Notes under the pieces: generated by a model
Databases searched by the model: none
Told to the model about the DNA's origin: nothing
What the model saw: the letters and a program-made list of their open reading frames with translations, nothing else
Shown here: in pieces, positions 1-11,710 of the stretch
Numbering within the stretch: the stretch's first letter is position 1
Layout: each line of letters opens with the position of its first letter
Made by a program: the position numbers and the translations under genes
NCBI GenBank assembly: GCA_000961725.1
Contig: LADS01000046.1
Span: 79,407 to 143,406 of the forward strand
Source of the DNA: Desulfobulbaceae bacterium BRH_c16a
Lineage (GTDB): Bacteria; Desulfobacterota; Desulfobulbia; Desulfobulbales; Desulfocapsaceae
Length of the DNA stretch: 64,000 nt
Direction: 5' to 3'

Positions 1-587
1 GAGCGGTTTTTGCCTCGGAGAAATCACCGGCGGCAGGCCATGCAGTGGCCGCCGAAGAGGGTCATGGAGCAGATGCCGGACACGTTGTACCTTCAAGCCT
101 GTCGGCTGCTAAGCTGAAGGATCTCGGCTGGCGCGTTGTCAACTTTATCGCCTTGATGATAATTCTGGTGAAATTTGCGGCAAAGCCAATCGGTTCCGGA
201 CTTGCTTCCCGGCAGAAGAAAATCAAGGATGAGATCGAGACGCTGCAGCAGAAACGTGGCGAAGCTGAGAAATCCTATAACGATTTTCAGCAAAAGCTGG
301 CATCGGTAGAGTCGGAAATCGACAAGATTGTCGAAAGAGCGATTGCTCAAGCCGAAATCGAAAAAGTTAAGATTATTGAAAAGGCCGAACAGGCCGCGGC
401 TGACATAAAACGCTCGGCTGAAATGGCTATTCAGAATGAGATCACTGAAGCACGCCGCACCCTTAAAAACGATGCCGTCGATCAGGCTGCAGCAATGGCT
501 GAAGAACTCATCGTGAAAAATCTCACTGCGGACGACCAGGTGAAGATAATCGAAAATTATTTAGCTAAAGTGGGGGCAGTACAGTGA
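1..587 (+). CDS. atpF: ATP synthase F0 subunit b (5' end outside window)
   Basis: Peripheral-stalk subunit b of the F-type ATP synthase, a membrane-anchored helix that links F0 to F1. The frame is open from base 3 to the window edge and reads a non-conserved Ala/Gly/His-rich stretch before the GTG at 45, so the true start is probably upstream and outside the window; related organisms carry a signal-like N-terminus on this protein. One membrane segment (bases about 135-185, VVNFIALMIILVKFAA) is followed by a long charged, alanine-rich coiled coil typical of b subunits. It overlaps the next gene, atpH, by 4 bases (GTGA), which fits translational coupling in the operon. A b' paralogue may lie upstream, but this cannot be seen. 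Confidence 0.9.
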   Translation, partial: AVFASEKSPAAGHAVAAEEGHGADAGHVVPSSLSAAKLKDLGWRVVNFIALMIILVKFAAKPIGSGLASRQKKIKDEIETLQQKRGEAEKSYNDFQQKLASVESEIDKIVERAIAQAEIEKVKIIEKAEQAAADIKRSAEMAIQNEITEARRTLKNDAVDQAAAMAEELIVKNLTADDQVKIIENYLAKVGAVQ

Positions 588-1129
588 AACAGACAATCCT
601 CGCACGACGATATGCCAAGGCAATTTTCACCGTAGGTCAGGAACAGGGTAATTACGAAGAATATAACGAAGTTCTTCAAGGCCTAGCGAAACTCTATGCC
701 TCTCACCCTGAAGTCGCTGATGCCGTGACGAATCCTCTCTATCCCATGGATGTAAAAGAAAAGGTCATGAAGGGTATGGTGACCTCGATGGGAGTCGATA
801 CGGTCATGGGAAACTTCTTGAATCTTTTAGTCCAGAAAAAACGCGCCGGATTACTACCGGAAATAGCTGAATCCTATCAGACCATGGCTGATGAGTTGAA
901 AAATATCAGCCACGGCAATGTTATTTCAGCCGTTGAACTGGATGATGAATTGAAAGCAAATGTTCAAACTGTATTAGAAAAGTTAACAGGCAAGAAGGTT
1001 GCACTCACAACCAGCGTAGACCCTTCAATACTTGGCGGAATTATTGCCAAAGTTGGTGACCTGGTTTTAGACGGGAGTATAAGAACACAACTTGCTGGTT
1101 TAAAAGATTCCATTAAGGGGAGAGAATAG
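584..1129 (+). CDS. atpH: ATP synthase F1 subunit delta
   Basis: The delta (OSCP-type) subunit connects the b stalk to the top of the alpha3beta3 head. The protein is 181 residues, the usual size. It opens with the family pattern LARRYAKAIF and closes with the conserved C-terminal region containing PSILGGIIAKVGDLVLDGS, which contacts subunit b. GTG is used as start and overlaps the atpF stop. The stop codon is directly followed by the atpA ATG with no gap. Position between atpF and atpA is the canonical operon order. Confidence 0.95.
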   Translation: MKQTILARRYAKAIFTVGQEQGNYEEYNEVLQGLAKLYASHPEVADAVTNPLYPMDVKEKVMKGMVTSMGVDTVMGNFLNLLVQKKRAGLLPEIAESYQTMADELKNISHGNVISAVELDDELKANVQTVLEKLTGKKVALTTSVDPSILGGIIAKVGDLVLDGSIRTQLAGLKDSIKGRE

Positions 1130-2653
1130 ATGCAGATCAAAGCCGCAGAAATTAGTCAGATTATTAAAGATCAGATTGGTGCCTACGAGACCAGTATAGA
1201 TCTTAACGAGACAGGTACCGTTATCTCAGTTGGCGACGGTATTGCCCGGGTCTATGGGGTGCAGAATTGTATGGCCATGGAACTCTTGGAGTTTCCGGGC
1301 GGAATCTTGGGACTCGCATTGAACCTTGAAGCTGACAACGTTGGTTGTGCCGTTCTTGGCAACGTCTCCGGAATCAAGGAAGGTGACATTGTCAAACGTA
1401 CCGGCAAAATCGCCGAGGTTCCTGTCGGTCCCGCCATGGAAGGGCGCGTTGTCGACGGTATCGGTATGCCGATCGACGGCATGGGACCGATTAAAACCGA
1501 TCTCACCTCGAAAATTGAAGTTCTGGCTCCGGGTGTTATCTCCAGAAAAGGTGTACATGAGCCTTGCTATACCGGTTCGAAAGCAGTCGACGCTATGACT
1601 CCGGTTGGCCGTGGACAACGTGAACTGGTTATCGGTGACCGCCAGATCGGTAAAACCGCTCTCTGCGTTGATGCCATCATCGCTCAGAAATACTCCGACA
1701 TTCACTGCATCTATGTAGCAGTAGGCCAGAAAAAATCGACTGTTGCCCTGGTTGTCGAGGCTCTGAGAAAGCACGGTGCAATGGAATATACAACGGTTGT
1801 ATCCGCCTGTGCTTCAGATCCTGCACCAATGCAGTACATCGCACCTTTTGCCGGTTGCGCCATGGGCGAATACTTCCGGGATAACGGACAGCATGCACTC
1901 ATCATCTATGATGATCTCTCCAAACAGGCTGTCGCTTATCGTGAGCTTTCTCTCCTCCTCAGAAGGCCTCCGGGACGTGAAGCATATCCTGGTGACATTT
2001 TCTTCAACCACTCCCGATTGCTTGAAAGATCCGCAAAAGTAAATGATGAGTTGGGTGCCGGTTCTCTTACCGCTCTGCCGATTATCGAAACACAGGCCGG
2101 CGATGTTTCAGCCTTCATCCCGACCAACGTTATCTCCATTACCGACGGTCAGGTTTACCTTGAACCAAACCTCTTTTTCTCAGGTGTTCGACCGGCGATC
2201 AACGTAGGACTTTCCGTATCGCGTGTAGGTGGTGCCGCTCAGGTAAAAGCCATGAAGCAGGTTGCCGGTACCCTACGCCTCGATCTCGCCCAGTATCGTG
2301 AGTTGGCAGCATTTGCCGCTTTTGGCTCCGATCTTGATGCCGGCACCCAGGCAAAACTAACCCGTGGCGAGCGACTTGTCGAAATCTTGAAGCAGCCGCA
2401 ATATCAGCCGTTGCCGATGGAAAAACAAGTCACAATTATTTATGCCGGTTCAAACGGATACCTCGATAAACTGCCAATAAACACCTTAGCCGACTATGAA
2501 TCTGAGCTCTATAATTACATAGAATCCAATGAACCGACCATTTTTACCGATCTTGTCAAAGAGTTGATGTTTACTGACGCAATAAAGGAAAAACTCAACA
2601 AGGTACTGACCAGCTTTGGTGATACTTTCAAGGCGACAAAAGGTCTTAACTAA
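1130..2653 (+). CDS. atpA: ATP synthase F1 subunit alpha
   Basis: Non-catalytic nucleotide-binding subunit of the F1 head, 507 residues. The P-loop reads GDRQIGKT at about residues 169-176, with Ile where most alpha subunits have Thr. The alpha signature [14 protein letters not shown] is present near residue 355. It starts directly after the atpH stop, with a GGGGAGAGAA ribosome site inside the atpH end. Full length with no sign of damage. Confidence 0.97.
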   Translation: MQIKAAEISQIIKDQIGAYETSIDLNETGTVISVGDGIARVYGVQNCMAMELLEFPGGILGLALNLEADNVGCAVLGNVSGIKEGDIVKRTGKIAEVPVGPAMEGRVVDGIGMPIDGMGPIKTDLTSKIEVLAPGVISRKGVHEPCYTGSKAVDAMTPVGRGQRELVIGDRQIGKTALCVDAIIAQKYSDIHCIYVAVGQKKSTVALVVEALRKHGAMEYTTVVSACASDPAPMQYIAPFAGCAMGEYFRDNGQHALIIYDDLSKQAVAYRELSLLLRRPPGREAYPGDIFFNHSRLLERSAKVNDELGAGSLTALPIIETQAGDVSAFIPTNVISITDGQVYLEPNLFFSGVRPAINVGLSVSRVGGAAQVKAMKQVAGTLRLDLAQYRELAAFAAFGSDLDAGTQAKLTRGERLVEILKQPQYQPLPMEKQVTIIYAGSNGYLDKLPINTLADYESELYNYIESNEPTIFTDLVKELMFTDAIKEKLNKVLTSFGDTFKATKGLN

Positions 2654-2671
2654 TCACAAATAGGTCAAGAT

Positions 2672-3541
2672 ATGGCGAGTTTAAAGGAAGTAAAGACTAA
2701 GATCTCGGGTGTCAAGAAGACAGCTCAGATCACCAAGGCTATGAACATGGTCGCCGCCTCAAAACTGCGTGGCGCCCAGGAAAAGATGGAGGCCTTCAGA
2801 CCTTATGCCGGAAAATTTGACGAGGCAATGTCAAATCTGTCCGGTGGCGCAAATACCACTGGATTCCCATTGATGGAAGTCCGGGATGTGAAAACCGTTG
2901 AATTAGTGGTTGTAACTTCCGACCGTGGTCTTTGTGGTTCGTTCAATGCCAATATCATTAAGCTTGCTTTGTTGAAGATGGCCGAATATGAGGCCAATGG
3001 CAAGAAGGTCAGTTTCGTCTGCGTTGGAAAAAAAGGTAGTCAGGCTCTGAATAAAACCGGCCGTGTCAGGAAGAGCTACCGAGACATAATGAGCAATTTT
3101 CAAATGTTCAACGCAAGGGAAATTGCCACAGATATTTCGACGGAATTTTTAAGTGGCGCAACCGATAAAGTCGAGATTATTTACGGCGCTTTCAAGTCGG
3201 TTGCCGTACAACGGCCTGCAATTTCCGTCGTTCTTCCAGTTCAACCGAAAAGCGAGACCCTTTCAACAGAGAAAAAGTTCTCGGGAGATTATATCTACGA
3301 ACCTTCTACGGAAGAAATCATGGATGTTCTCCAGCCGTTATATCTCAACGTCATCGTTTATCATGCAATGCTCGAAGTGGGTGCTAGTGAACATGCAGCC
3401 AGGATGACGGCGATGGATAATGCTACCAATGCATGTAAGGATATGGTGCGAAACCTGACCATCGTTTACAATAAGGCTCGTCAGGCCGCCGTTACAAGTG
3501 AACTTATGGACATTGTAGGCGGCGCAGAAGCCCTGAAATAA
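2672..3541 (+). CDS. atpG: ATP synthase F1 subunit gamma
   Basis: Central rotor shaft of F1, 289 residues. The conserved N-terminal helix (IKTKISGVKKTAQITKAMNM-like, here KTKISGVKKTAQITKAMNMV) and the C-terminal helix with ARMTAMDNATNA and NKARQAAVTSELMDIVGGAEA are both intact; these form the coiled coil that rotates inside alpha3beta3. It lies 18 bases after atpA and 48 bases before atpD on the same strand. Confidence 0.96.
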   Translation: MASLKEVKTKISGVKKTAQITKAMNMVAASKLRGAQEKMEAFRPYAGKFDEAMSNLSGGANTTGFPLMEVRDVKTVELVVVTSDRGLCGSFNANIIKLALLKMAEYEANGKKVSFVCVGKKGSQALNKTGRVRKSYRDIMSNFQMFNAREIATDISTEFLSGATDKVEIIYGAFKSVAVQRPAISVVLPVQPKSETLSTEKKFSGDYIYEPSTEEIMDVLQPLYLNVIVYHAMLEVGASEHAARMTAMDNATNACKDMVRNLTIVYNKARQAAVTSELMDIVGGAEALK

Positions 3542-3583
3542 TTATTTATCTCATGATAATCTAAGACTTTTGAGGAGGGATAA

Positions 3584-5014
<1,431 letters not shown>

Positions 5015-5035
5015 TTTGCTTGAGAGGAACATTCG

Positions 5036-5449
5036 ATGGGACAACAGATAAGACTTGAAGTCGTAACTCCAACTGGAGCAAAGGTGAACGAGGATGTAGA
5101 TATCGTTAATGCTCCGGGTTTTGGTGGTGACTTCGGTGTACTAGCAAACCATGCACCCTTTCTGTCGACAATCAAGATTGGTACTCTTACCTATGAGAAC
5201 GGCAAAAAACGTGAAGCTCTCATGGTGAGTGGAGGTTTCTGCGAAGTCTCAAATAACAAGATTACATTTCTTGTGGAGAGTGCCGAAAAAGGTAGTGAAA
5301 TTGACGTTGACAGGGCATTGAAAGCGAAAGAACGAGCTGAAAAAAGGCTCGTCCAGGCTGCCCAGCAAATTGATAATTTCAATAGAAAGAGAGCTGAAAT
5401 AGCTCTTCAACGTGCCCTGGCTCGTTTGAAGGTTGCTAATATCAAGTAA
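5036..5449 (+). CDS. atpC: ATP synthase F1 subunit epsilon
   Basis: Epsilon subunit of the rotor, 137 residues, with the N-terminal beta-sandwich ([39 protein letters not shown] region) and a C-terminal two-helix part ([25 protein letters not shown]) that can inhibit hydrolysis in this family. Last gene of the operon; a strong intrinsic terminator starts 20 bases after its stop. Confidence 0.95.
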   Translation: MGQQIRLEVVTPTGAKVNEDVDIVNAPGFGGDFGVLANHAPFLSTIKIGTLTYENGKKREALMVSGGFCEVSNNKITFLVESAEKGSEIDVDRALKAKERAEKRLVQAAQQIDNFNRKRAEIALQRALARLKVANIK

Positions 5450-5468
5450 GCGTAGGAAGTATACAGTC

Positions 5469-5506
5469 AAAAAAAGGCCATTCTCTTGAAGAGAATGGCC
5501 TTTTTT
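5469..5506 (+). terminator. Rho-independent terminator of the atp operon
   Basis: A 14-bp inverted repeat (AAAAGGCCATTCTC / GAGAATGGCCTTTT) with a 5-base loop is followed by a T run. The leading A run makes it potentially bidirectional, which suits the convergent amidase gene on the other strand. Confidence 0.92.
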
Positions 5507-5556
5507 GTGTATAAAAGAATCCTCGTCAGAGGTGGAAGTCAACGGAGGGGGTTTTT

Positions 5557-7371
5557 TTAATCGGAGTTGATAAGCTGGGCGGTTGTATCGTTCACATATG
5601 CTCTGATTCCTTGGGAAATCTCTTGGGTCAGCATATTTATAAACGAAGGGTTGTTGAGGTTTTTGATATCCTGTTCATTGCTTATAAAGGCTATCTCAAT
5701 GAGAATCGCAGGCATTTGTGCACCAATCAGGACGTAGAAAGGAGCCTGCTTGACCCCGAGGTTCTTTATGTCGGAGAAACCTTGCTTCTCAGCTTGACTG
5801 AGAATGGAGTTATGGACTTGCTGTGCCAGCCGTGACGACTCGGTGATCTTTGAGTTTTTCATAATATCCGAGAGGATATCCTGAAGATCGCTCATCTGAT
5901 GGGTTGACGTTGCATTTTCTCTTGCCGCTACCCTCATGGCTTCGGCGTTGGTTGTGAGATTGAGGTAATAGGTCTCCAGACCCCTGACTTTGGCGGAAGG
6001 ATGGGCATTGATGTGAAGAGAAACAAAAAGATCGGCATTCTCCGTATTGGCGATAGCCGTACGTTCTTCAAGACTTATGAAGGTGTCATCATTCCTGGTG
6101 AGGAGAACTTCACAGCCAAGTTCTTTTTCCAGAACAGGGGCCAACTTTTTGGCAATGCCAAGGACGATGTCCTTTTCCTTCAGGCCGAATGCCATTGCTC
6201 CCGGATCCTTCCCGCCATGTCCAGGATCAAGAACAATTTTTTTAACACCCAATCCAAGCTGCTGCGCAAGTGACAGAGGTTTCACCTCAGGAATCGTCTC
6301 ATTTTTACCAGTCTCGGCGGTAGCTCTATTTGCAATCGGAATCTTCTTGTTGTCCCTGAGCACTATGATTTCATTGGTGTCTTGCGGAGCATCTTTCTTT
6401 GGCGGATTCTCAATACCTTCTGCAAGATTTTCCAGTGGAAGCTTCTCACCTACTTTTTCGCCGCGAACATCGATAACCACTCTGAACGGATCGGGAAGAC
6501 TGAAAATTTTGTAACTGTTGATAGATTCTATGTCGAGAACCACCCGGACCGTATCCGGCGAGAACTGTCCGGTCCGAATACGCCTGAGAAGTCCGTCTTC
6601 AATAGGGACAGGTGCCCGGTATTGGGGCTCTATGTAGCTCTTTTTGAAATCAATGTAGAGTCGCCTGGGCGAATTTTCAGTTTCTTCGAGGAGGATCTCT
6701 TTATAGTTCACCGGACCCGATGCCATAATTACAACCCGGGTATAGCTGTCGGAGGACCAGTATTTAACCGGAAGAACATAACTGAGCTTGTTATCGCGCG
6801 AGGAAGAAACCATCACCTTCGGCAGAGGTATGTCATGCTCCTGTGAGAGCACCTTGAGAAGGTTTTCAGCCTCTGAATGCATATCGCCGTTCGGGAAATT
6901 TGTGACAATCTCGGAAAAATATTCCGCAGCTTCCTGGGGATTGCGGCGTTTGTCGAGAATGATTTGACCTAGCGCCATATAGGCATCGTCGGCAAGTCGA
7001 TGCTGGGGGAAAAGTCTTGCGGTATCTTTGAAATAAGCAATAGATTCGTCGAGATCTATGCCGTTCTGGAATTTATCGAACATGTCACTGTAGACACGGC
7101 CAAGCATGTACAGACAAGCGGGAGCCAGTTCGGATTTTGGGCTGGAGAGATAGATTCGCCGAAAATTTCTTGTTCCCTTCAGCCAGTTATCCCTTGCATC
7201 TCCGATGGTTGCATTGGTCTGTAGCTGATTGTAGTAGAACTTTGCTTCATCATACAGGGTCGATATAGAGACAGGTTTGTCAACGTCCTCATCCGTTGCC
7301 TGAAGATTGCCAGATAAGCAAACGAGGGTTATGAACAGGCAAAACATGGTGAAAAGAACTGTACGGATCAT
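5557..7371 (-). CDS. N-acetylmuramoyl-L-alanine amidase (AmiC-like)
   Basis: Periplasmic zinc hydrolase that cleaves the amide bond between N-acetylmuramic acid and the stem peptide. From the chosen ATG at 7371 the protein is 604 residues: a signal peptide (MIRTVLFTMFCLFITLVCLSG), TPR-like tol/pal-type repeats to about residue 170, an AMIN-like domain around 195-300, and an Amidase_3 domain at about 375-590. Zinc ligands are visible in DPGHGG, in GLKEKD and in SLHINAH. A TTG start at 7416 is possible but would put 15 extra residues before the signal peptide. The TPR plus AMIN plus amidase layout is seen in delta-proteobacterial homologues. It faces the atp operon tail to tail. Confidence 0.9.
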   Translation of the reverse strand: MIRTVLFTMFCLFITLVCLSGNLQATDEDVDKPVSISTLYDEAKFYYNQLQTNATIGDARDNWLKGTRNFRRIYLSSPKSELAPACLYMLGRVYSDMFDKFQNGIDLDESIAYFKDTARLFPQHRLADDAYMALGQIILDKRRNPQEAAEYFSEIVTNFPNGDMHSEAENLLKVLSQEHDIPLPKVMVSSSRDNKLSYVLPVKYWSSDSYTRVVIMASGPVNYKEILLEETENSPRRLYIDFKKSYIEPQYRAPVPIEDGLLRRIRTGQFSPDTVRVVLDIESINSYKIFSLPDPFRVVIDVRGEKVGEKLPLENLAEGIENPPKKDAPQDTNEIIVLRDNKKIPIANRATAETGKNETIPEVKPLSLAQQLGLGVKKIVLDPGHGGKDPGAMAFGLKEKDIVLGIAKKLAPVLEKELGCEVLLTRNDDTFISLEERTAIANTENADLFVSLHINAHPSAKVRGLETYYLNLTTNAEAMRVAARENATSTHQMSDLQDILSDIMKNSKITESSRLAQQVHNSILSQAEKQGFSDIKNLGVKQAPFYVLIGAQMPAILIEIAFISNEQDIKNLNNPSFINMLTQEISQGIRAYVNDTTAQLINSD

Positions 7372-7619
7372 CACGAGTGAGAAAGACCTGTGCTCCAGCA
7401 GAAGAAAATAACTCAAATACTTCGTTTATCGAATATTTGATTGAAATCAGAGGCCATTATACAGGAAAGAGATAACCATAGCAAAATAAATTGAAGCATT
7501 GTGTCGAGGGCTGGAAGGCCGGAGGCAATAATAATGCTTGGATAATTTCCGGGTAGAGCCGTAAAGAGTCAGGCGTTCCTGACGCAGATAATTGTCGCGA
7601 AAAAAAAATGGAGAGGGAC

Positions 7620-10274
7620 TCAGTTCAGCATGTTTTTCAGTGAGTAGAGCGTGTTGAGAGCTTCGACCGGCGGGCATTCATCGAGATTCACTTTCATCAG
7701 ATACTCTCTGATGGGATCGACCGGAGGGGCGAAGAGAGAAAGCTGGTCGGGGTTCTTTCTGATTCTGCCGGACTTATTTCCTGGAGAAAAAGACGGTGCG
7801 GCTTGTTTGAATTTTCCCTGTTCAATTTCTTTGAGGATCTCCATGGCACGCTTGACAACATGATGAGGAACGCCGGCCAGGCCGGCTACCTGGATGCCAT
7901 AGCTTCTGCTGGTGCCACCTCTTACCAGCTTATGCAAAAAGATGATATCGCCTTGCCATTCACGAACGGCAATGGAGTAGTTTTGTATCCGTCCATTGCT
8001 TTTAGCAAGTTCGGTCAGTTCATGATAGTGGGTGGCAAACAGGGTCTTGACTCCCTTTTGGTTTTTCTCCACAAGTTCTTCAGCTACCGCCCAGGCAATG
8101 GAGAGGCCGTCGTAGGTTGATGTTCCCCGACCAATTTCGTCAAGGATAACCAGACTTCTTTCCGTGGCGTTATTTAATATGTTCGCGGTCTCACTCATCT
8201 CTACCATGAATGTTGACTGTCCCCGTCGCAGGTTGTCCATGGCACCTACTCGAGTGAAGATTCTGTCTACTATGCCTATAGTTGCTTGTTCTGCGGGGAC
8301 ATAGCAGCCCATTTGCGCCATCAGCACAATGAGAGCGGTTTGTCTGAGGATGGTCGATTTGCCGGCCATATTGGGGCCGGTAATAATAAGTACTTCTTCC
8401 CTTCGCTGGTCCAGGTGTACGTCATTGGGAACAAATCTTCCCGAAGGCAACGTTTGCTCGATTACCGGATGACGTCCCTCTACTATGTGGATTTCGTCAC
8501 CTTCGTCAACTTCCGGGCGGCGGTAGTTGTTTTTGTGGGCAACCTCGGCGGCCGCGGCGAGAAAATCGATTTGTGCAAGTAAACGAGCCGTATTCAGGAT
8601 ACGGCTGGAGTTCTCGGCAAGCTGGTTGCGTATACCCAGAAAAAGCTGATATTCCAGTTCAATGCGTCGGTCTTCCGCTCCAAGGACCCGATTTTCGAAT
8701 TCTTTCAGTTCGGGAGTGATAAATCTTTCGGCATTCACCAGCGTTTGTTTTCTGATATAACTGTCGGGAACTTTATGTTCATGCATTTTGCTGATTTCTA
8801 TAAAGTAACCGAACACTTTATTATAGCCGATTTTGAGTTTGGCAATGCCTGTTGCTTCCCGTTCCCTGTTTTCCAGATCGAGAATGAGCTTCTTGTCGTC
8901 CCTGAGAAGCATGGCCAGTTCATCCAGTTCGCTATTATAGCCTTCGGCAATAAGATGCCCTTCGCGAAGGCCCACAGGAGGGTCAGGGTGGATGGCCCTC
9001 TCCAGGAGATCGTGAAGATCAACGAGGATGTCGAGCTGTTCGCGGATAGATATCAGCTTGCTGGTGTCGCATTGTGCGAGAAGCCCCCGGACGGCCGGGA
9101 GACAGACCAGTGAGTTCTTCATTGCCAGCATGTCACGGCCATTTGCCGAGCCGAGTATCATTCGGCTGTTCAATCTTTCGAGATCGTAAACGTTTTCGAG
9201 GAGGTTCCGTACATCTCTGCGCAGCGTGCTCTTGTTAAAAAAGAAGGTTACGGCGTCGAGACGGTCGACGATTCGCTGTCTATTCTGCAGCGGGAAGAGG
9301 AGATTGTGGCGCAGCAGACGGGCGCCCATGGGCGTGCAGGTGCTGTCGAGAACGGAGAGCAGGGAGCCTTGGCGGTGGCCCCCGGATATGGTCTGCGTCA
9401 ATTCAAGATTCCGTCTGGAGGATTCATCGATATGAAGGATGGAGTCGGTGTCGATCGGCGTCAGTTTCTCAATATGATCAATGGATGTTTTCTGGGTCTC
9501 CTGAATATATTCAAGCAGTGCGCCGGCGGCGATAATCCCGGACGTGAAGGTGCCACAGCCGAAACCATCCAGGGTGACAACCCGGAAATGTTCATGGAGG
9601 CGTTCCTGGGCGGCCTCAACGTGATACATCTGGCTGTTTCTTTCGGTAATGCACAGCTCCGGGAGCATGGCACAGAGTTGATGCAAAAGTTCGGCAAGAT
9701 GTTCGCGATCATCCTGTGGAATCAGCAGTTCAGACGGAGCGAGTCGAGTGAGTTGATCAAGGATTTCGACGTCGCTCTGTTTCCCGGATAATTCGCCGAC
9801 CAGAAACTCGCCGGTGCTGACATCCAGAAAACTGATGCCATAGTGACACAGACCATGAGCCACTTTGACGACCACGGACGACAGATAGTTGTTGCTCTTG
9901 TCGTCTAGCAATTGATCATCGGTGATAACTCCTGGAGAGATGATGCGAACCACTTCTCTTTTTACAATTCCTTTTGCACTCGCAGGATCCTCGGTCTGTT
10001 CACAGATGGCAACGCGGCGGCCGGCCTTGATCAGTTTTGCCAGATATGTTTGCGCTGCGTGGTACGGGATGCCGCACATCGGCACCTGTACCGAATCGCT
10101 CTTCTTGTTTCTAGAGGTTAAAGTGATGCCGAGAATTTTTGAGGCGATGACGGCATCATTAAAGAACATCTCGTAAAAGTCCCCCATCCGGTAGAAAAGG
10201 ATGGCATCTTCATGCTGCCCTTTAATTTCCAGGTATTGCTGCAGCATGGGGGTCAGCTTGGTCAATGAGTTCAT
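7620..10274 (-). CDS. mutS: DNA mismatch repair ATPase MutS
   Basis: Recognises base mismatches and small loops and starts mismatch repair. At 884 residues it is the normal MutS1 size. The mismatch-reading motif (GDFYEMF, with the Phe-x-Glu wedge) is at about residue 35. The C-terminal ATPase has Walker A TGPNMAGKST near 640 and Walker B VILDEIGRGTSTYDG near 720. Its ATG overlaps the stop of the upstream HIT gene by 4 bases (ATGA), so the two are co-translated. No clear terminator follows; a GTCAGG/CCTGAC hairpin near 7571-7586 lacks a T run. Confidence 0.97.
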   Translation of the reverse strand: MNSLTKLTPMLQQYLEIKGQHEDAILFYRMGDFYEMFFNDAVIASKILGITLTSRNKKSDSVQVPMCGIPYHAAQTYLAKLIKAGRRVAICEQTEDPASAKGIVKREVVRIISPGVITDDQLLDDKSNNYLSSVVVKVAHGLCHYGISFLDVSTGEFLVGELSGKQSDVEILDQLTRLAPSELLIPQDDREHLAELLHQLCAMLPELCITERNSQMYHVEAAQERLHEHFRVVTLDGFGCGTFTSGIIAAGALLEYIQETQKTSIDHIEKLTPIDTDSILHIDESSRRNLELTQTISGGHRQGSLLSVLDSTCTPMGARLLRHNLLFPLQNRQRIVDRLDAVTFFFNKSTLRRDVRNLLENVYDLERLNSRMILGSANGRDMLAMKNSLVCLPAVRGLLAQCDTSKLISIREQLDILVDLHDLLERAIHPDPPVGLREGHLIAEGYNSELDELAMLLRDDKKLILDLENREREATGIAKLKIGYNKVFGYFIEISKMHEHKVPDSYIRKQTLVNAERFITPELKEFENRVLGAEDRRIELEYQLFLGIRNQLAENSSRILNTARLLAQIDFLAAAAEVAHKNNYRRPEVDEGDEIHIVEGRHPVIEQTLPSGRFVPNDVHLDQRREEVLIITGPNMAGKSTILRQTALIVLMAQMGCYVPAEQATIGIVDRIFTRVGAMDNLRRGQSTFMVEMSETANILNNATERSLVILDEIGRGTSTYDGLSIAWAVAEELVEKNQKGVKTLFATHYHELTELAKSNGRIQNYSIAVREWQGDIIFLHKLVRGGTSRSYGIQVAGLAGVPHHVVKRAMEILKEIEQGKFKQAAPSFSPGNKSGRIRKNPDQLSLFAPPVDPIREYLMKVNLDECPPVEALNTLYSLKNMLN

Positions 10275-10777
10275 CTGGCATTCATCTCCAGGAGAGCCTG
10301 GAAATCCGGAAGAAGTTTGTCGTAGGTGCGATCTATATGCTCGGGAATGGTACGTATCTCAGAGATGACGGTGATAAAATTATGATCGCCGGACCAGCGG
10401 GGAACGATATGATAATGGAGGTGATCGGCGATTCCCGCCCCGGCGATCGCTCCGAGATTGCAACCGATATTGAAACCATCGGGAGAGAGATGATTTTTCA
10501 AAATGGAAGTGGACTTTTTCACAGTCTCCATCAGAGCGCTGTTTTCTCCCATGGAAAGTTCAGTGATGCAGCTTACGTGGCGGGCAGGAGCAACCAGGAG
10601 ATGGCCGTTGGCATACGGAAATCGGTTGAGAAGGACAAGCGAGAAATCGTCGCGAAACAGCAGAAGCAAGCCTTTGTCGGCCCGACAGGTTCCACCGGGC
10701 TCAAAAATACACTGATTTATTTTTGGAGCTGTTCCGAGGACATGTTCAATCCTCCACGGAGTCCATAGAGTTTTCAT
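10271..10777 (-). CDS. HIT family nucleotide hydrolase/phosphorylase
   Basis: Histidine-triad protein of 168 residues, of the type acting on dinucleoside polyphosphates or related nucleotides. The catalytic triad is visible as HLHYHIVPRW near residue 127, preceded by NGHLLVAPARH. In many relatives the N-terminus has a CIFC zinc-binding pair; here it reads CIFEPGGTC, so the spacing is altered. It is the first gene of a pair with mutS, overlapping it by 4 bases. The exact substrate cannot be judged from sequence. Confidence 0.85.
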   Translation of the reverse strand: MKTLWTPWRIEHVLGTAPKINQCIFEPGGTCRADKGLLLLFRDDFSLVLLNRFPYANGHLLVAPARHVSCITELSMGENSALMETVKKSTSILKNHLSPDGFNIGCNLGAIAGAGIADHLHYHIVPRWSGDHNFITVISEIRTIPEHIDRTYDKLLPDFQALLEMNAR

Positions 10778-11142
10778 ACGATATATGAGAGAGTAAGGCG
10801 TAAATTGGGGGTCTCCAGCAAGGACATGGCGTTATTATAACCGGATAGCCCTGGTCCGCATTGAAAAAAATCAACATAACTGATTTCTTAAGGTGTTACT
10901 CGACAAAACATCCGTAAAAAGAAAGACTTGAAGTCAGAGAGAATTCTGTCCAAAAAAAATTAACGGTTGCAGAATAAAGCAAACAACAGGTATATTGCAT
11001 GATTCCACATAGCTCATGAAAGCATTTTTCAATGCCCTCAGCCGATCATAAAATGGCGGGGAATTGGATTATCAAGAGTGGTCAAGGATGAAATCATGTT
11101 GCCGGTGATCCGGTTTAGATTAAGAAGATATGGAGAAGTACA
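10778..11142. other. 365-bp divergent intergenic region
   Basis: AT-rich region between the HIT-mutS pair (minus) and efp (plus). It should hold promoters for both directions. The only element I can point to is a candidate promoter for efp (see 10967-10996). No open reading frame of coding character, no repeat and no RNA gene is recognised. Confidence 0.5.
10967..10996 (+). promoter_or_regulatory. Candidate sigma-70 promoter for efp
   Basis: TTGCAG (10967-10972) and TATATT (10991-10996) are spaced by 18 bases, in an AT-rich tract. The predicted start near 11003 would give a leader of about 140 bases before efp. This is a consensus match only. Confidence 0.4.
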
Positions 11143-11706
11143 ATGCTGAGTGCCTCTGATTTGCGTAAAGGACTTAAGGTTCAAATAGATGGAAACCCCT
11201 ACATTGTGACGGATTTTGAGTTTTCAAAACCCGGTAAGGGGCAGGCTCTTTACCGGTGTAAAATGCGCAATATGATCTCCGGAAATCAGCTTGTAAAGAC
11301 CTATCGCTCCAACGATAAATTTGAGAAAGCCGAGCTTGATGAGCGAAAGATGCAATTTCTATACAGTCAGGGAGATGATTTCCATTTCATGGATACCGAC
11401 AATTATGAGCAGCTTTCTCTGACTCGGGAGCAGTTGGGCGAAAATACGAATTTCCTTATCGATAATATGGAGGTAGTGGTGCTGTTTTTTGACAGCAAAC
11501 CCATAGATATTACCCTGCCGACTTTTGTCAACCTTGAAGTGATCAGAGCCGACCCCTGGGCGAAAGGCGACACTTCTGGAAATGATACAAAACCGGTAAC
11601 CGTGCAGACTGGATATGAGCTGCAGGTTCCTCCTTTCGTCGAGGAAGGGGATAAGATTCAAATTGATACCCGGACCGGTCAGTATGTGACCCGGGTCAAA
11701 GAGTAG
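11143..11706 (+). CDS. efp: Translation elongation factor P
   Basis: Relieves ribosome stalling at polyproline stretches. The protein is 187 residues with the three-barrel EF-P layout. The modified lysine lies in the loop KPGKGQA (Lys32 here, matching Lys34 of E. coli), and the C-terminal family signature GDKIQIDTRTGQYVTR is intact. The ribosome site GGAGA is well placed. The gene is followed 4 bases later by its own modification enzyme, epmA. Confidence 0.97.
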   Translation: MLSASDLRKGLKVQIDGNPYIVTDFEFSKPGKGQALYRCKMRNMISGNQLVKTYRSNDKFEKAELDERKMQFLYSQGDDFHFMDTDNYEQLSLTREQLGENTNFLIDNMEVVVLFFDSKPIDITLPTFVNLEVIRADPWAKGDTSGNDTKPVTVQTGYELQVPPFVEEGDKIQIDTRTGQYVTRVKE

Positions 11707-11710
11707 TTCC